From Trochalopteron elliotii (lineage: Eukaryota > Chordata > Aves > Passeriformes > Leiothrichidae): a DNA stretch of 64,000 nt. The notes under the pieces were generated by a model. That model was not told where the DNA came from. It saw only the letters and a program-made list of their open reading frames with translations, and did no database searches. The stretch lies in contig JANPWX010000096.1 in NCBI GenBank assembly GCA_024734555.1, positions 12,436,445-12,500,444 on the forward strand, written 5' to 3'. Below are positions 1-12,252 of the stretch, piece after piece. Each line of letters opens with the position of its first letter. Position 1 is the stretch's first letter. The translations under genes were made by a program, and so were the position numbers.

Positions 1-179
1 AGCCTTCCTGCAGGTGGGGTGCAGTGGGGTGGGAGGCAGAAAAGGCCCTGACAGGCAGCAAGCACTGCTCAGCAACAGCAAAAACACCTTTATATTATGA
101 ACAGTGTTTTCAGGATCTACCCAAAACATAGCTTCATACCGCCTACTTGAAGAAAACTATCCCAGACAAAGCTGGTACA
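1..179 (-). mobile_element. Avian endogenous retrovirus LTR fragment (start of U3, minus strand), cut by window edge
   Basis: Read on the minus strand, the sequence starts near 179 and passes through a CTGGGATAG-like block and AAAACACTGTTCATAAT-type sequence to TGAGCAGTGCTTGC. This is the U3 start of a widespread bird LTR that I recognise from memory (consensus opening near TGTCCTGGTTTCAGC). It is the same family as the left half of the element at 57430. The rest of the LTR would lie left of the window. No viral coding sequence is present. The family name (ERVL- or ERVK-like) is left open. Confidence 0.7.
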
Positions 180-3100
180 TTCTTTCAGCAAGGGAAAAGT
201 TGTTGATGCCTGAACCTGGCTTTGTGGTAACTCTTTTGTCAGACTCAGTGGCTGTTGCAGTGATTACTGAGATCCCTTGTTGCTCTCCTTTCAAGAGATT
301 AATATATTTTAATTAAAACAGTGGAATTTATAGCACAGTGAAATATACATTAGAAAAGAAGAGGAAACATTGCCTTTAGTCCAAACTGCCTGCTCAAATC
401 TCACATTTCTCTGTTATTCTGCCTCTTCTTTGCAAGTGGCTCCTGGCTCTGGGCTTGTTGTGGAATACCATCACAGAACAACTCTGCTGCTGCTCTTCTT
501 TCTATTCCAGCTCCTTCTGTACTTCTATGGCCCCCTCTAATCTCTTCACCTTGATTCAGTTTCTAATCTCTACATGTATATTTGAAATGGCATTGTACTG
601 CATGTAGCCAAAATGAAGTTTTGACTTTAAATTAAATGAAGTCAGAGCAGCACTGCTTACCAGTACTGCACTGAAACCAAGTTCTTCTTCTGAACAACTG
701 ATTAAAATTTATGCAATATTAGTAATTTGAGTGAAGCTGACTTTCATCGTAGTTGTCTTGTGTCTCTGCACAAGATGAACTGACAGTACCTGGAGTCCAC
801 CCTCATATTTTTCAAAAGTTTTTTTCCCAAGGAAATGTGGCTGATTCTTTTTTGTGAGCTTCATTGTCACCCTGAGGTTATGCTACAAGAAAGGTTCATT
901 GAGAACCACACAAAACTGTACTACCCTATTCATTTACAAATCCCCATTTCCAATTCTGAGAGAAGACGGAGATGCTTTTCTTCAGTTATATTCCAAATGT
1001 GGCCTTTTTTTTTTTCCCATCTGAATAAGAATCTGCATAAAAATCATTTGTAAATCTTCTCACAAATCTCCATTTCAGAGCTTCAGAGATGTTTTTCTCT
1101 TCCCATCTGTACTTACCCTGTAAAATTTTTGATATTTTCATTATGGTTTTCAACTCCCAAAGCTCCACAAGAAACAGGGCATGGTAGTTCTTTCAGGTTT
1201 TACCTGTTGCTGTGAGAACATTACCAATGGAGATACATTTTCTGAATGACACTGAAAAGCAGGATAAACAATGAGCAGAGTTGTAAAATGCACTATTAAA
1301 CATGTTCCAAAATTTCCAATGGTCCCTACTTCTGTAATTTAGCTGTCAAGGGCACTATTTATTTGCATACTGTTTTATGGGGTTCTATGTATATTAGGCA
1401 TAGATGTTAACCAACATACATTCATGTTGGTTAGATCATAGTGAAGCAGCATTTTACATGCTATGAACTCAGCAGGTAAGATTTGAATTATAAATGCCTC
1501 TAAGGACAGAATTTTGCATCTCAATATAAATTTTACTTCTAAACAAGTCTAGTAAAGTAACATTTTAGTTCTACAATTAAATGGTATGATTCCCCCTATA
1601 CCAGTTCAAGCTACCAATAGTGCTGCTGCTCAGTTTGGTTCCTAGCTGTAATTTCTTAACTATTTCCAATCATCCTGTTTGTTAGATTTCTATTTCTTTA
1701 TTATATTAAGCTCTGCAGCTGTTTTCATTGATTTCAGTATTAATTTTGGGTGAATGAGACATAAATAATTTTGGGCTTCATGCTGTTTTTTATCAGCTAG
1801 TAGGCCAGTTAAAGATCCTGTGCTGATTGTGCTCTGAAACCAGAGAGTGTTTGCTTCCATTTATAGCTCATGAAATTAAACATTTAGCTGGTGGGTTTAC
1901 AACATTACATTTTTCCAGTTTCCAACTAGAAATTGCGGAACTCATTAGAAATATTTACAGAAGTTTTCAAGTTTATTAAATCACCATCTTTTGGAAAAGC
2001 ATATATGTTTTTCCTTGGATAAAAATTTTGTTAAAGGATTGGATTATGTAAATAATGCATAAACAAGCAAAATCATCGCAGCCATGTGTCCTTTGTTAAA
2101 TAGTTTGAATAGGTGATAAATTTGAAAACAAAATCATGAATTTTAAATTGGCATAATTTATTTTATCAGCTCAATGTTAATCAGTTTGTCTTTTTTAGTC
2201 TAGATGTAAAGTAATCTTCAAAATGTTTCTGTTGTGAGTGAAAACCAAAAAGTTATTCATAGCCTATGGCACTGAGAACTCTACATATTTAATTTTGCAT
2301 CTGTCTGAAGAGCAAATTCCTGTTTGAAATTTAATGTTGAAACAAGACTGTCACTGATTTTATTTATGAGTTTTGTTTCACCTAGTTACTACTTCTACTT
2401 TCTGTGAAACAAGAAGCACTCTCCTGTCTTTAGTCTTGTTGAAATACCTATTCATAGATTTGAAATATTTTTAGTGACATAAATGGTACAAAGGTTTTGG
2501 GTCTTGTACCTCTTAGTTATCGGGTTAAGCCAATTTTTTATTTCATGTTGATGCTCTGAACTCTGTAGCAAAATTAGGTCCCATTTCTGTCTTGAGAGAC
2601 TTACCCTTGTAATAAATTTAATTACTACCAATATTAATGGGTTTGTCTGCATGTCTTAGGGTGATTGACAGCACTTTTCCCTCATAAAGATGTCATTGTT
2701 AAATTCACATAGGTGTAGACACGGTATGAATAAGCAGCCTTTTGTGATATGTGTCTGTTTCTAAAATATATTGCTGTTTCTGTGTGAGAAGTCTCTTTGA
2801 CGATTTTATTGACACTGACTTTTTACCATTTGATATTTGAGTTCTAGCATAACAGATTCTAAAAATGGCCAGTTTTATTTATGGTTACAAAAGGTCTGAA
2901 AACAGGCACTGGCACTGGAATGAGGTAAAAAAGTTTTGATCTTTATATTCTGTGATTTTCACTCAATGGTAGGAGGATTCCTGCACAAACCACATCACCA
3001 ACAGTCTGTAGAAACTGAAAAGCTCCAGTTAAATCAGGGAAGTGTTGTGTATGTTCATGCATGACAATGACTGGGAATTTTAAATACATTGTTGCCTTTC

Positions 3101-3874
3101 CCATAAAACTAGTCTTCATTCCACTAGTAGGAGAGATGATGAGACTCTCAGATTTATCCCTTTCTGTCATCTGGGGAGCAGAACTGCCAAGTTCTGCTGG
3201 CATTGAAAATCATGAGGACTGAAACACATTGAAATACATGAGGGTTTTTTAATTTTTATTGCCTTAAAGGAGTGTGTATCACCAGAGTGATCCTGAGTGT
3301 AAAATTTTCTTGTCTTGAAATCAAATAAATAGACTATGGACCTAATTACACTGTATTACTCTTGGCCGTCTTTCTCTATAGAAAACTTTCTATAAATATT
3401 TGCAAAATTTAATGAATGTTCTCTCCTCACTGTTCAAAAACTTGGGTCACAGTATTAGATCTTGTGCTCCTTAATGTGGGCAAAAATGAGATACTCTGCC
3501 ATCTCTGCACCCCTGGACTTCGCTGTGGTGCCAATTATCCATTCTCTTCCCATTCTCTAAACTGGAGCCTACACAGTTCTGCTGCCTATGGACTTGTGCT
3601 GTAGTTAACCTATCTGTAAAAGTTATTCCTTCAAGATTCAACTCCGTGAGCTTTTTGTGCCTTCTGTTTTTCCATTTCTTTTAATCCTTTTATCAGCCTT
3701 CTTGTCTCTGATGAACTTTCTTACTGGACATAACAAGCAAAACAAGTTCCTATGATAAAGTACAGTAGTTTTTCATAATTTTTCAGCATCTGTTGTGTTT
3801 TGGAAATTCAAGCTTTCCTTGCTATCTCTACAAACCAAATGGGATAGCAGTATTTTTGTTTGGTTGGTTCTGGG

Positions 3875-3928
3875 GTTTGTTTATTTGTTTGTTTGTTTGT
3901 TTGTTTGTTTGTTTGTTTGTTTGTTTGA
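3875..3928. repeat. (GTTT)n microsatellite
   Basis: About 13 near-perfect GTTT units with one early ATTT variant. It translates as FVCLFVCLFVCL in one frame, which explains the spurious open frame over it. Confidence 0.95.
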
Positions 3929-5007
3929 CTGCCTCCTTGGCCTAATTACTACTTCTTATGGCTGGGTTATTCCCTGCTAATTTTCCTCTGAGTCCAGTTC
4001 AAATAGGGTGGTGTACATGTTGAACATAACTGACTTCAGTTCCACATCTGAATTTTGACTTGTACATATGTATTCCAGACAAACTGTTAGACTCTGAGTT
4101 TCACTTTTTTTTTTTTATTCCTCAGGTCATTAAAACAATGTTGATGAGATGAGCTGCAAAATATTGTCTTCTGATCAGAAATCTAGAATGCTCCAGTCAC
4201 ATACTCCCAGGGATTTTGTGGTACACTAGAGAACAGTATGTTGGTCAGACAGTATTTTTTAATTAATTGCCTAATAGTACCTAAGTATTTTGCCATTATT
4301 TGAATGGCAAAATATTTCAGTATGTTTCTGTGCTTTCAAAACCCTAACTCAGATATCCCATATCAGCTTTGGCATTTAACAACTATACAGGTTTAGCCCA
4401 ACAAATTTTGCAATTTGTTCTTACTACCAGTAGTGTACATTTCCACAGAAACTGTCATTTATTGATGTTAATGGGTAGGGTTTTCTTTCATCAATCTCTC
4501 TCTGTGAAATCTGAGTGGAGATAGGAATGATTCAAGTTGCATTTCTTTGCTAATTTCACCATGAGTTTACTTCATGACAGAAGCAATGTAGCTCACATTC
4601 ACTAGCATTTTTCATTTGGTTTTGTTTTTGCTTGAAGCTTAATTTTATTACAATTTAAATTTGACATGGTAACATATTTGTTTTGACAATGAATTACTTT
4701 CTACCATCATAATTCAAATCTAGCTATGTGTGGAGGCTAGTAGGAGAAAGTAGAATTACTCAATACAATAATGACTGTTCAGCTGAGATATGGGGGAAAA
4801 GGATCTAAGGCTCCATAGGCTTTGAATTGCTCCTACACATGCTGGGCTGGTGCTATATCATAAAGCCAGTTTCTTGATGACTTCTGTTCAGTTATCTTTT
4901 TACACTTTTTGGATTTAGTTTGTTGGGTTGTTTGTGTTTTTTTCTTCAATACACCTTGAAAATAAACCTCAGTTGTGAAATCTCATTTTGCCTAAATTGG
5001 AAAAGTG

Positions 5008-5158
5008 TTGTTTGGGTTTTTTGGTTTTTTGTTTTCTTTTCGTTTGTTTTTTGTTTGTTGTTTGTTTGTTTGGGTGTTTCTTTAAGGTTTTTTTGTTTGA
5101 TTTGGTTTGGTTTGGTTTTTTGGGATTTTTTGAGGGGTTTTTTTTTGGGTGGGGAGGG
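5008..5158. repeat. T-rich and G/T-rich low-complexity tract ending in G runs
   Basis: A long run of T interspersed with G doublets and triplets, including TTTGG units near 5100-5116, ends in four G runs at 5134-5158. No transposon was recognised in it. Such tracts can be decayed tails of retroposons, but no body was identified. Confidence 0.85.
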
Positions 5159-5914
5159 AAGCAGCTTTGGTATTAAGTATCCTGTGGGGGATTATTTGCC
5201 AGTTTGAGTTTAGATTTTTGAGTGAGGTTTTAGACTAGAAAACTGTAGCATTTGTTGGTTCCTATTTCATGTAAATCTATTAAAGTGGTCACAGTCAGAT
5301 CTTGCCATTAGTTGAATGGGAGAACAGTTTCCATTTCTTTACAGTGTAACCTTTATCCTGAGGGAGTACAAAAATCAGAGAAATGTTTGCCCTCTCCCCG
5401 TAGGACTTGACTCTCAATAAATAATCTATCGTCTGTCTCTCCATCGTTTTTATGTAATCTATTTGAAGCTGCATGGTGAGTGCTGAGTGCTGAATATCAA
5501 TGACAACTGTGTTAAGACAGCCAGAAATATTCATTAATATGCTTGTGCATAGTTTGCTATTTCATTTCACTGACACTTGGAACTATTTCTGTTCACTTAT
5601 TAGGAAGCATTTACACTTATCAATGTTTTTTTGAGAATTTATATATGGATATTAATGGCTTAGTAGAACATATTTATTCATATTCTCCAAAGATCTACTG
5701 CCTGTTAGGACTTGTTACTGATCAGTGTAGCATAGACAGGGAATCACATTACTTGTTTTTGATCATTTATACCAAAAGTAAAAACCCTTTTCAAATTATT
5801 CAAAGTGGCTGAGGTTTGCACCAACTCTTGTGAAAAGAGGGTTACTCCCATACCTTAAAGGACAGGATTATGGCAGGATGGGTAAAGACCTTGATAAGGT
5901 CTGGAAAAGAGATT

Positions 5915-6526
5915 TGCCAAGAAGGCCGGTGACATCCTGGCTTGTATCAGGAACAGTGTGGCCAGCAGGACCAGAGAAGTGATTGATTCTCTATACTCAG
6001 CACTGGTGAGGCCACACCTCGAGTGCTGTGTCCAGTTCTGGGCCCTTCACCTCAACAAAGACATTAAGGTGCTGAAGTGTGTCAAGAGAGGGGCAACAGA
6101 GCTGGTGTAGGGTCTGGAGCACAAGTCTTATGAGGAACAAATGGAAGAACTGGGGTAGTTCATCCTGGAGAAAAGGAAGCTCAGGGGTGACTTTATAGCT
6201 CTCTACAACTTCCTGAAAGGAGGTTGTAGCAAGGTGGGGCTCAATCTTTTCTCCCAGACAATTAGAGACATTACAAGAGGACAAGAGGCCTCAGGCTGCA
6301 CCAGGGGAGGTTCAAGTAGGACGTCAGAAAGAATTTCTTCTCTGAAAGGGTTGTTAAATATTGGAATAGACTGCCCAGTTAGGTTATGGAGTCACTATCC
6401 CTGGAGGCATTCAAGAAACAACTGGAGGTGGTACTTAGTACCACGGTCTAGTTGACAAAATGATGACCAGTCAAAGGTTGTACTCAGTGATCTTGGAGGT
6501 TTTTTTCCAACATAAATGATTCTGTG
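5915..6526 (+). mobile_element. CR1 LINE, 5'-truncated 3' end
   Basis: Starting near GAAGGCC and CATCCTGGCTTGT, the sequence follows the bird CR1 3' consensus through GTGTCCAGTTCTGGGCCC, the GTCTGGAGCACAAGT block and TGGAGTCACTATCCCTGGAGG. It ends TGATCTTGGAGG ... AATGATTCTGTG, the CR1 terminal motif. Stops and small changes interrupt any reading frame, so this is a dead copy. The tail block with CTAGTTGAC and CAAAGGTTG points to a subfamily different from the copy at 52690. About 40 bases before 5915 may also belong to it, but I could not match them. Confidence 0.9.
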
Positions 6527-9500
6527 CATCTCTGATAAGAGAGCCATGCTGAGTTCTGTCTTACTATGTTTCACTTTGAAGCTGGACTGCACTGCTTTCA
6601 GTCCTACTTCTAATTACCAAACCCAAGAAAACCACATGACAAGGGGACATTTAGAAAGCCAAGGCATATAATAATTATGCTATGCTGCAGTGAAATCTGA
6701 TTCTCACCTGTCTAAGGCTTCCCTGCTGTAAAGTTTCTGTGAGAAGTAACATGGTAAGGGAATGGAGAATGATATCATTAACAGTTTAACTATTTGAAGT
6801 TTTCCTGAGCTATAGATGAAATATTTATATCTACCAGAAGGAGAAATGCTATTAATCCATTTCTTATGAAAGGCTTTTAGTCAATAGTTGTGTGTGTGCT
6901 GTGGTTGTCACCAGTGAAAGGGGAAACCTTTTAATATACATAACAGATGACACTTGTAATTGAAATTCTGTTTCTTTCCTTTCACTAATCCAGGGAATAA
7001 GCAATGTCTTAAACAATAAACAGCTGCATTTTGGCTAGCTACTTTTTAAAAAATGCTTCTCCAATTTTAAGTTTTCTCTCTCTATATGTCCTTCCAGAAT
7101 AAACACTTAGCCAAAATTTGCCTCTCCTTTTACCAAATGAGGAGGGTTTTGTTGTAACTAAATTATGTCACCTCAATTTGATCCTAGTAAAAATTGCAGC
7201 ACTCAAAATGCCAGGCATAACTTGAATATTAATTTCTACCTTTTATTTTAAAAGTTTCAGGGCCCTTTTGGAAGAATAAAATGGGTACAGAAAATCACTA
7301 TTTTACTAGTTTCCACAGTCTTTAGCAAGTATTGTGACAAGCTACTAAAAATGTTAAAGGTATAAAAAGGTTAGTGTTGATGCTAACACAAGATCGATTA
7401 GAAGGTTTTATTTTCACTTATTTATTAATGTAGTTGAACTACCTCTTCTTTAATTTTCTCTGAATAGACAGCTGTGTGGAGTCATGAGATGCTTGCTGAA
7501 GTGAACAAAGATATTCAGACAACCAAGTAATCAATCCTGCATGCACCTATGTGCACATTTAAACTTTTTACTTATCAGCAAAACACTGAACTTAGCAGGA
7601 TTACTTAGGTATAAAGATAAGCATGACCACGTTTGGGGAATTGTGGTTATAAGTTCTGATCCACAATATGATTGATTGAAAAGAGGATTTCTGCTGGAAT
7701 TTAATATAGAACTAACACAGAACAGAAAAAATGTCTCTTTTGAAATTAAATTCAAATGTAAATGCAAATCTACAATGTGAGAGGATTTTTTTGCCTACTG
7801 AGCTTTCTAACCCTCATAAACAGAATGATGACTTTGCATTTCAGATCTATGGAGGATGTGCACTTGTAGCAGGAATTTTGAAGATATATTACCAAACCAA
7901 TATATCTGGTCAATCTTGCAAAAACAGTTTTGATAATTTTTGAGCACTTTATTTATGCAACATATCAAAGAATTTACATTACTGTCTATGTCTTCCCTTC
8001 CTGGGAGTATTCCTTTAAATGGCCTTACTAGGCATGAAACTTTAAAACTGAGAGACAAAACAATCTGATGATTATAATCCTGTGCATTTGAATATTAGTT
8101 GAAGTTGAAAGCAAATACTGCATTCATGTGGAATATTTATTCTTAGTTCACTAAGAATAAGATTGTTCACATAAGTAAAGCAGCTTTACTTTCATGTGAG
8201 TTCTGGAACAGCCTGAACAAAAGAACTAGGTGCTATCTTCACCGAAACTACAGAGAGGAATAAAACATTACTCTTAAGTTTGGTATCTAGTAGCCAACAT
8301 ATGAAGAAATTGTCTTATGCGATGTTGGAGTCAAACTTTGAGTATGTACACTATATTTACAAAAATACCTTTTGATTAATTGTGAAGTAAAAAAAGTCCA
8401 GCTTACAAAATTTTGTTTCTATGCATTTGCGACTTTCAAAAGGCATTTCTGAGCATTATCACCTACTTATGTGAGTAATAAATTATACGTTCTATGGAAA
8501 ATTGCAGACTAATTTCACACCTTTTAGTTTAACTAAGCTTTCTTGTCAGAATGCTGGAACTTGAATTATCGCACAGTAAAATGCATGGTCTGTAAAGTTG
8601 CTCCTGTTAATATCACTGTTAATCACTTTTGTTGCAGTAAATTCTAAGACCCAACCAAGAAGGTGCTCTGTTGTGCTAAAGAGTGTATAAATACAGAGAT
8701 GATGGGATAAGAGAGTAACTTGGAGAGAGAAGTTAAAAGTGAGAGAATGTAGCAATCACAGAGACAAAGGCAAGAGCAAACCCGAATGAGGAGAAACCTG
8801 TGTTTTATGGCAGCCTGCCAAAGGGATCCCCCATTTAGATCCTAACACCTAATGGCCATGCACTAGGTGAAATTGGGCTTTTGTTATGGTTTCCTGTGGC
8901 TGTCAAACTCCCTGAAGACTCTGGAAGTGGGAGCGTCACCCCATGCACACTCTCAGCATGCTGAAAGATGCTGCTGGAACAGAAGAGAAAAGCATTGACA
9001 TGCAGAGGCTCAGCACAGGGGATTCTAGTCATAGCTGCAGAAAGGTCTCAGACTGATGTTCCCTGTCTGGCTTCTTTCTGTGATTGTAAAGGCAGGAGAG
9101 TTCCTCTGAAGTTTTACCTCGTTTGCCTGGGGAACAGGGAGGGATCACTGCAACTCTGTCTAGTGTCTGCTGTTTGAAGCCTGCTGGGGTACAATTATTA
9201 TGGAAGAGTTTATTGATTATCTTAAAAATAAGAGCTTGCAGATAAGTGTCTTTGCAGCTTTGTCTCCTTTTCTAACAAGATGACATGTTAGATGCCATAC
9301 ACGTTATTAAATGTCTGGCCTGTATCAGATACAGGTTGTCACAAAGAGATGACACAGTTATCACAGGCCAGCAGACACGAGGATTTAAAATCCTTGTCTG
9401 GATTATAGCCCTGGTGTAAATACATGGGAAGATATTGCTTTCAGTGAAACTTAACTGAATGTACTAGCTAAGAATTTGCTGCTAAGGGCTAAAAGTAACC

Positions 9501-12217
9501 CTGGTAAGAAGGGGTTCTTTCCCCATTGTAAAGGAAAAGAAATAACAACACCACCACCAAATTAGCAGCATAACTGTAGAAGTTATGTATTAGGGTCTGA
9601 AAATAACCAGTATCTATTTTGTCAACACCTTCCTCCCTGTCAAAAATCTCATGGTATTGCAGGTGCAGAATTGAGTTCAGGACTTGCTTTTTATTTTTGT
9701 TACATGAATTTAATTACCACAGAAAGAGGCAACTTGATAGCATTAAAAATTAAGTAATGAGGTTTTTTTATAATCTGAACAGCCACAAGCATACTGTAAT
9801 TGACATCTGTGTTAGCATCTGCATTATAACCTGACAGGTAGCTCATCCTAGGCCAATAGGTGGAAGAGTGAATTAGTTCCAATAGTAATGTATGTGAATT
9901 TTCCATAACAGGATATTTCAAACTTTGGCCTGTCTGCCACATATAATCTGATCAAAATAGGTATTTTTACAGCACTCAATACTGTATTTTCTATGTGCTT
10001 CACAAATATTTCACATTATCAGCATTTTGAAATTGAGAAAATTAGGTCATATTTCTGAAAAAAAAATATATAGATATAATCATAACATCTTTCTTCTGGC
10101 ATAATCTCCTGCTTTAGGAAGTTTTTTAATATATATTTTTACTTTTGTTTTCTTTTTTCTTTTCTGTTTGTTTTTTCTTATTCTATTGTTTTTATAGAGG
10201 GAGTTTCATAACATCATTGCAAACACTGGTAAGGGAATTAAGTTTTGATATGCTCTATCCATTAGACAGCCACTGAATTTAATAAAACCAAAACCCAAAG
10301 TTCATTCTTCAATAGTAAAACATTTAACATTGCATTTTGTTCCGCCAGCTATCTCATGCTCAGTGAGTACTTAAGTTCCAATAATTCAAATGAACTTTGC
10401 TTGAAGGTAATAATTTATATTTACATGTATTTTCAAATGAGGATTTAATTTATCACGCTACTTTAAAGCGTTAGATAACAAACAAGTGTAGAGGATCTTT
10501 GCCCATGCAATAGATATTACCCGATGATGACTCCAGAATTCCTTCAGTTATTGCTGTTAACTGAAGCTGTTTGATCCTGTCACAGAAGAGAAATGGTTGA
10601 GAAATCTTGATTTGTCCTCTTTAAGTCTGTATAGGTTTGGACCTGCATTTAGGATACAGGGTGAAATTCCTGAACATGCTGTGTAAATGTTTTCAGTGCC
10701 AGCTTAATATTTTTCCACTTTTCTTATCACATAGAAAAATGTACTGTTAAATTTTGCACTGTGTGGAGCTTGCTAAAGGGGAAACACAAATGGACATGCA
10801 GGAGTGACGTATGGCATGCACACAGAGAGAGTGTAAACACTAGTAAACAGGTTCCACAGCAACTCCAGCATGGGTCATTAAGAAATGAGAACTTTGCAGA
10901 GAAGTTCATGATAAATTGCAGCGTTGTGTCTCTGATTTTTAGCTCTTGAAACCAGTGAACTGTTAGTCAGGTTTTATCTTTAACGCATTTGGGTGGCAAA
11001 AGGGAAAGTACTGGGCAACAAGAAATTAAACAAAACCAGTGAATGCTTGTGTTGGTGGTGAGAAACACGAGGGTTCTGTTATGAAAGTAGAAACCATCAT
11101 CATAGATACAGAGAAAGCTGGTTGTGGAACGAAAATGTCCATGCAAAGTTAGCCAATATATGACAATATTGCTAAAAGTGGAAGGAAAGAGGATAAAAGT
11201 GCTGGTGGAAAAATCCAACATGGTGAACTTCACAGTCTACAGCAATCCAGTTTTGCTTTCAAGGATAAATGTAGCAGGTATTGCATCCTCTGATTTCCAT
11301 GAATTTGTGAAGTCATGGTTTTGCTTACAGCTGCATACTCTAGGAACAGAATGTACGGCTCAGGACCTGAACACGTGTTGCAGTTGAAATAACTGCAAAC
11401 ATTTCATTGCTGTTCAAAAATTTTTCAAGCCAATAACCTTTACTGCTATTAGAAAAGGCTTTAAGAATTTCTGCCAAGAATCATATTAAGATGGTGCTGA
11501 GATTGTTGTTTTGTTGCTTGCTTTTTTTTCTTTTTAATTTATGGTGTCTCTTCAAAAATATGGCAACATTCTTTTCTGGTTCTTGTATTTGAAAATGAGT
11601 CAGTAAAACCATCAAAACTTCTCACATACTTTGTCACAGAGAAACAGAAGTTTAAAAATAAAACTCTAGACTTTTGGGGGAAGTGATTGTTGGGATTTTT
11701 GGCAAGGAAATTACAAGAAGAAAATAAGAAGGCATCGGTATGGGAATAAAAAAAGAAATTAAAATAAGTAGTTACTAAGAGAGGGAAAACATTGAAGACT
11801 GCTTACCTGATCTTTCTTAGGATAGCAACACAAAGCAAGAAATCTCATACTGCTGGGAAATCTCCAAATATGCCAGAAGCAACTGACAAGTGTAAAATTA
11901 TTCTTGGAGTACAGCAAAGCTACAAACTAAAAAATATTTCAACAGCATGTCTGACAACAGAATAAAAAAATTCAAGACCAGTTGAAAACTCAGTATTAGA
12001 AAGAAATGGTGTTAGGCTAATATTTGAATTTGAATATTACTGTCTGCACAGGTGATATTTGGAGTCCCTCCTCTTTATATTTGTGCAGTTTTAATCATAT
12101 CATTTAAAATGAAACTGAACTAAACCAAAAATATCCTTATAAATAACAATGGACTAGGAGCTTTATATGTTTTTTTTTAATCACATTAATGGAAAGGAGG
12201 ATAGCATTGTAATAAAG

Positions 12218-12221
<4 letters not shown>
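6527..12221. other. Intronic sequence, no gene seen
   Basis: AT-rich intron with T-rich patches (about 10126-10190). A self-complementary patch at 9311-9376 is described in the findings. A slightly GC-richer stretch at about 8760-9180 matches nothing I recognise. Confidence 0.55.

Positions 12222-12248
<27 letters not shown>
12222..12248. repeat. (AT)n microsatellite
   Basis: An uninterrupted alternating A/T run of about 27 bases. Confidence 0.95.

Positions 12249-12252
<4 letters not shown>

Larger units (their letters stand above)
180..5914. other. Intronic sequence with GT/T-rich low-complexity tracts, no gene seen
   Basis: AT-rich intron. Apart from the GTTT repeat (3875-3928) and the G/T-rich tract (5008-5158), nothing recognisable was seen. 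The short open frames are random stop-free runs without domain or splice support. Confidence 0.6.

Noticed and set aside
5997..6455. Open frames on both strands between 6.0 and 6.5 kb
   Set aside because: They fall inside the CR1 3' region, which is noncoding or out of frame here.
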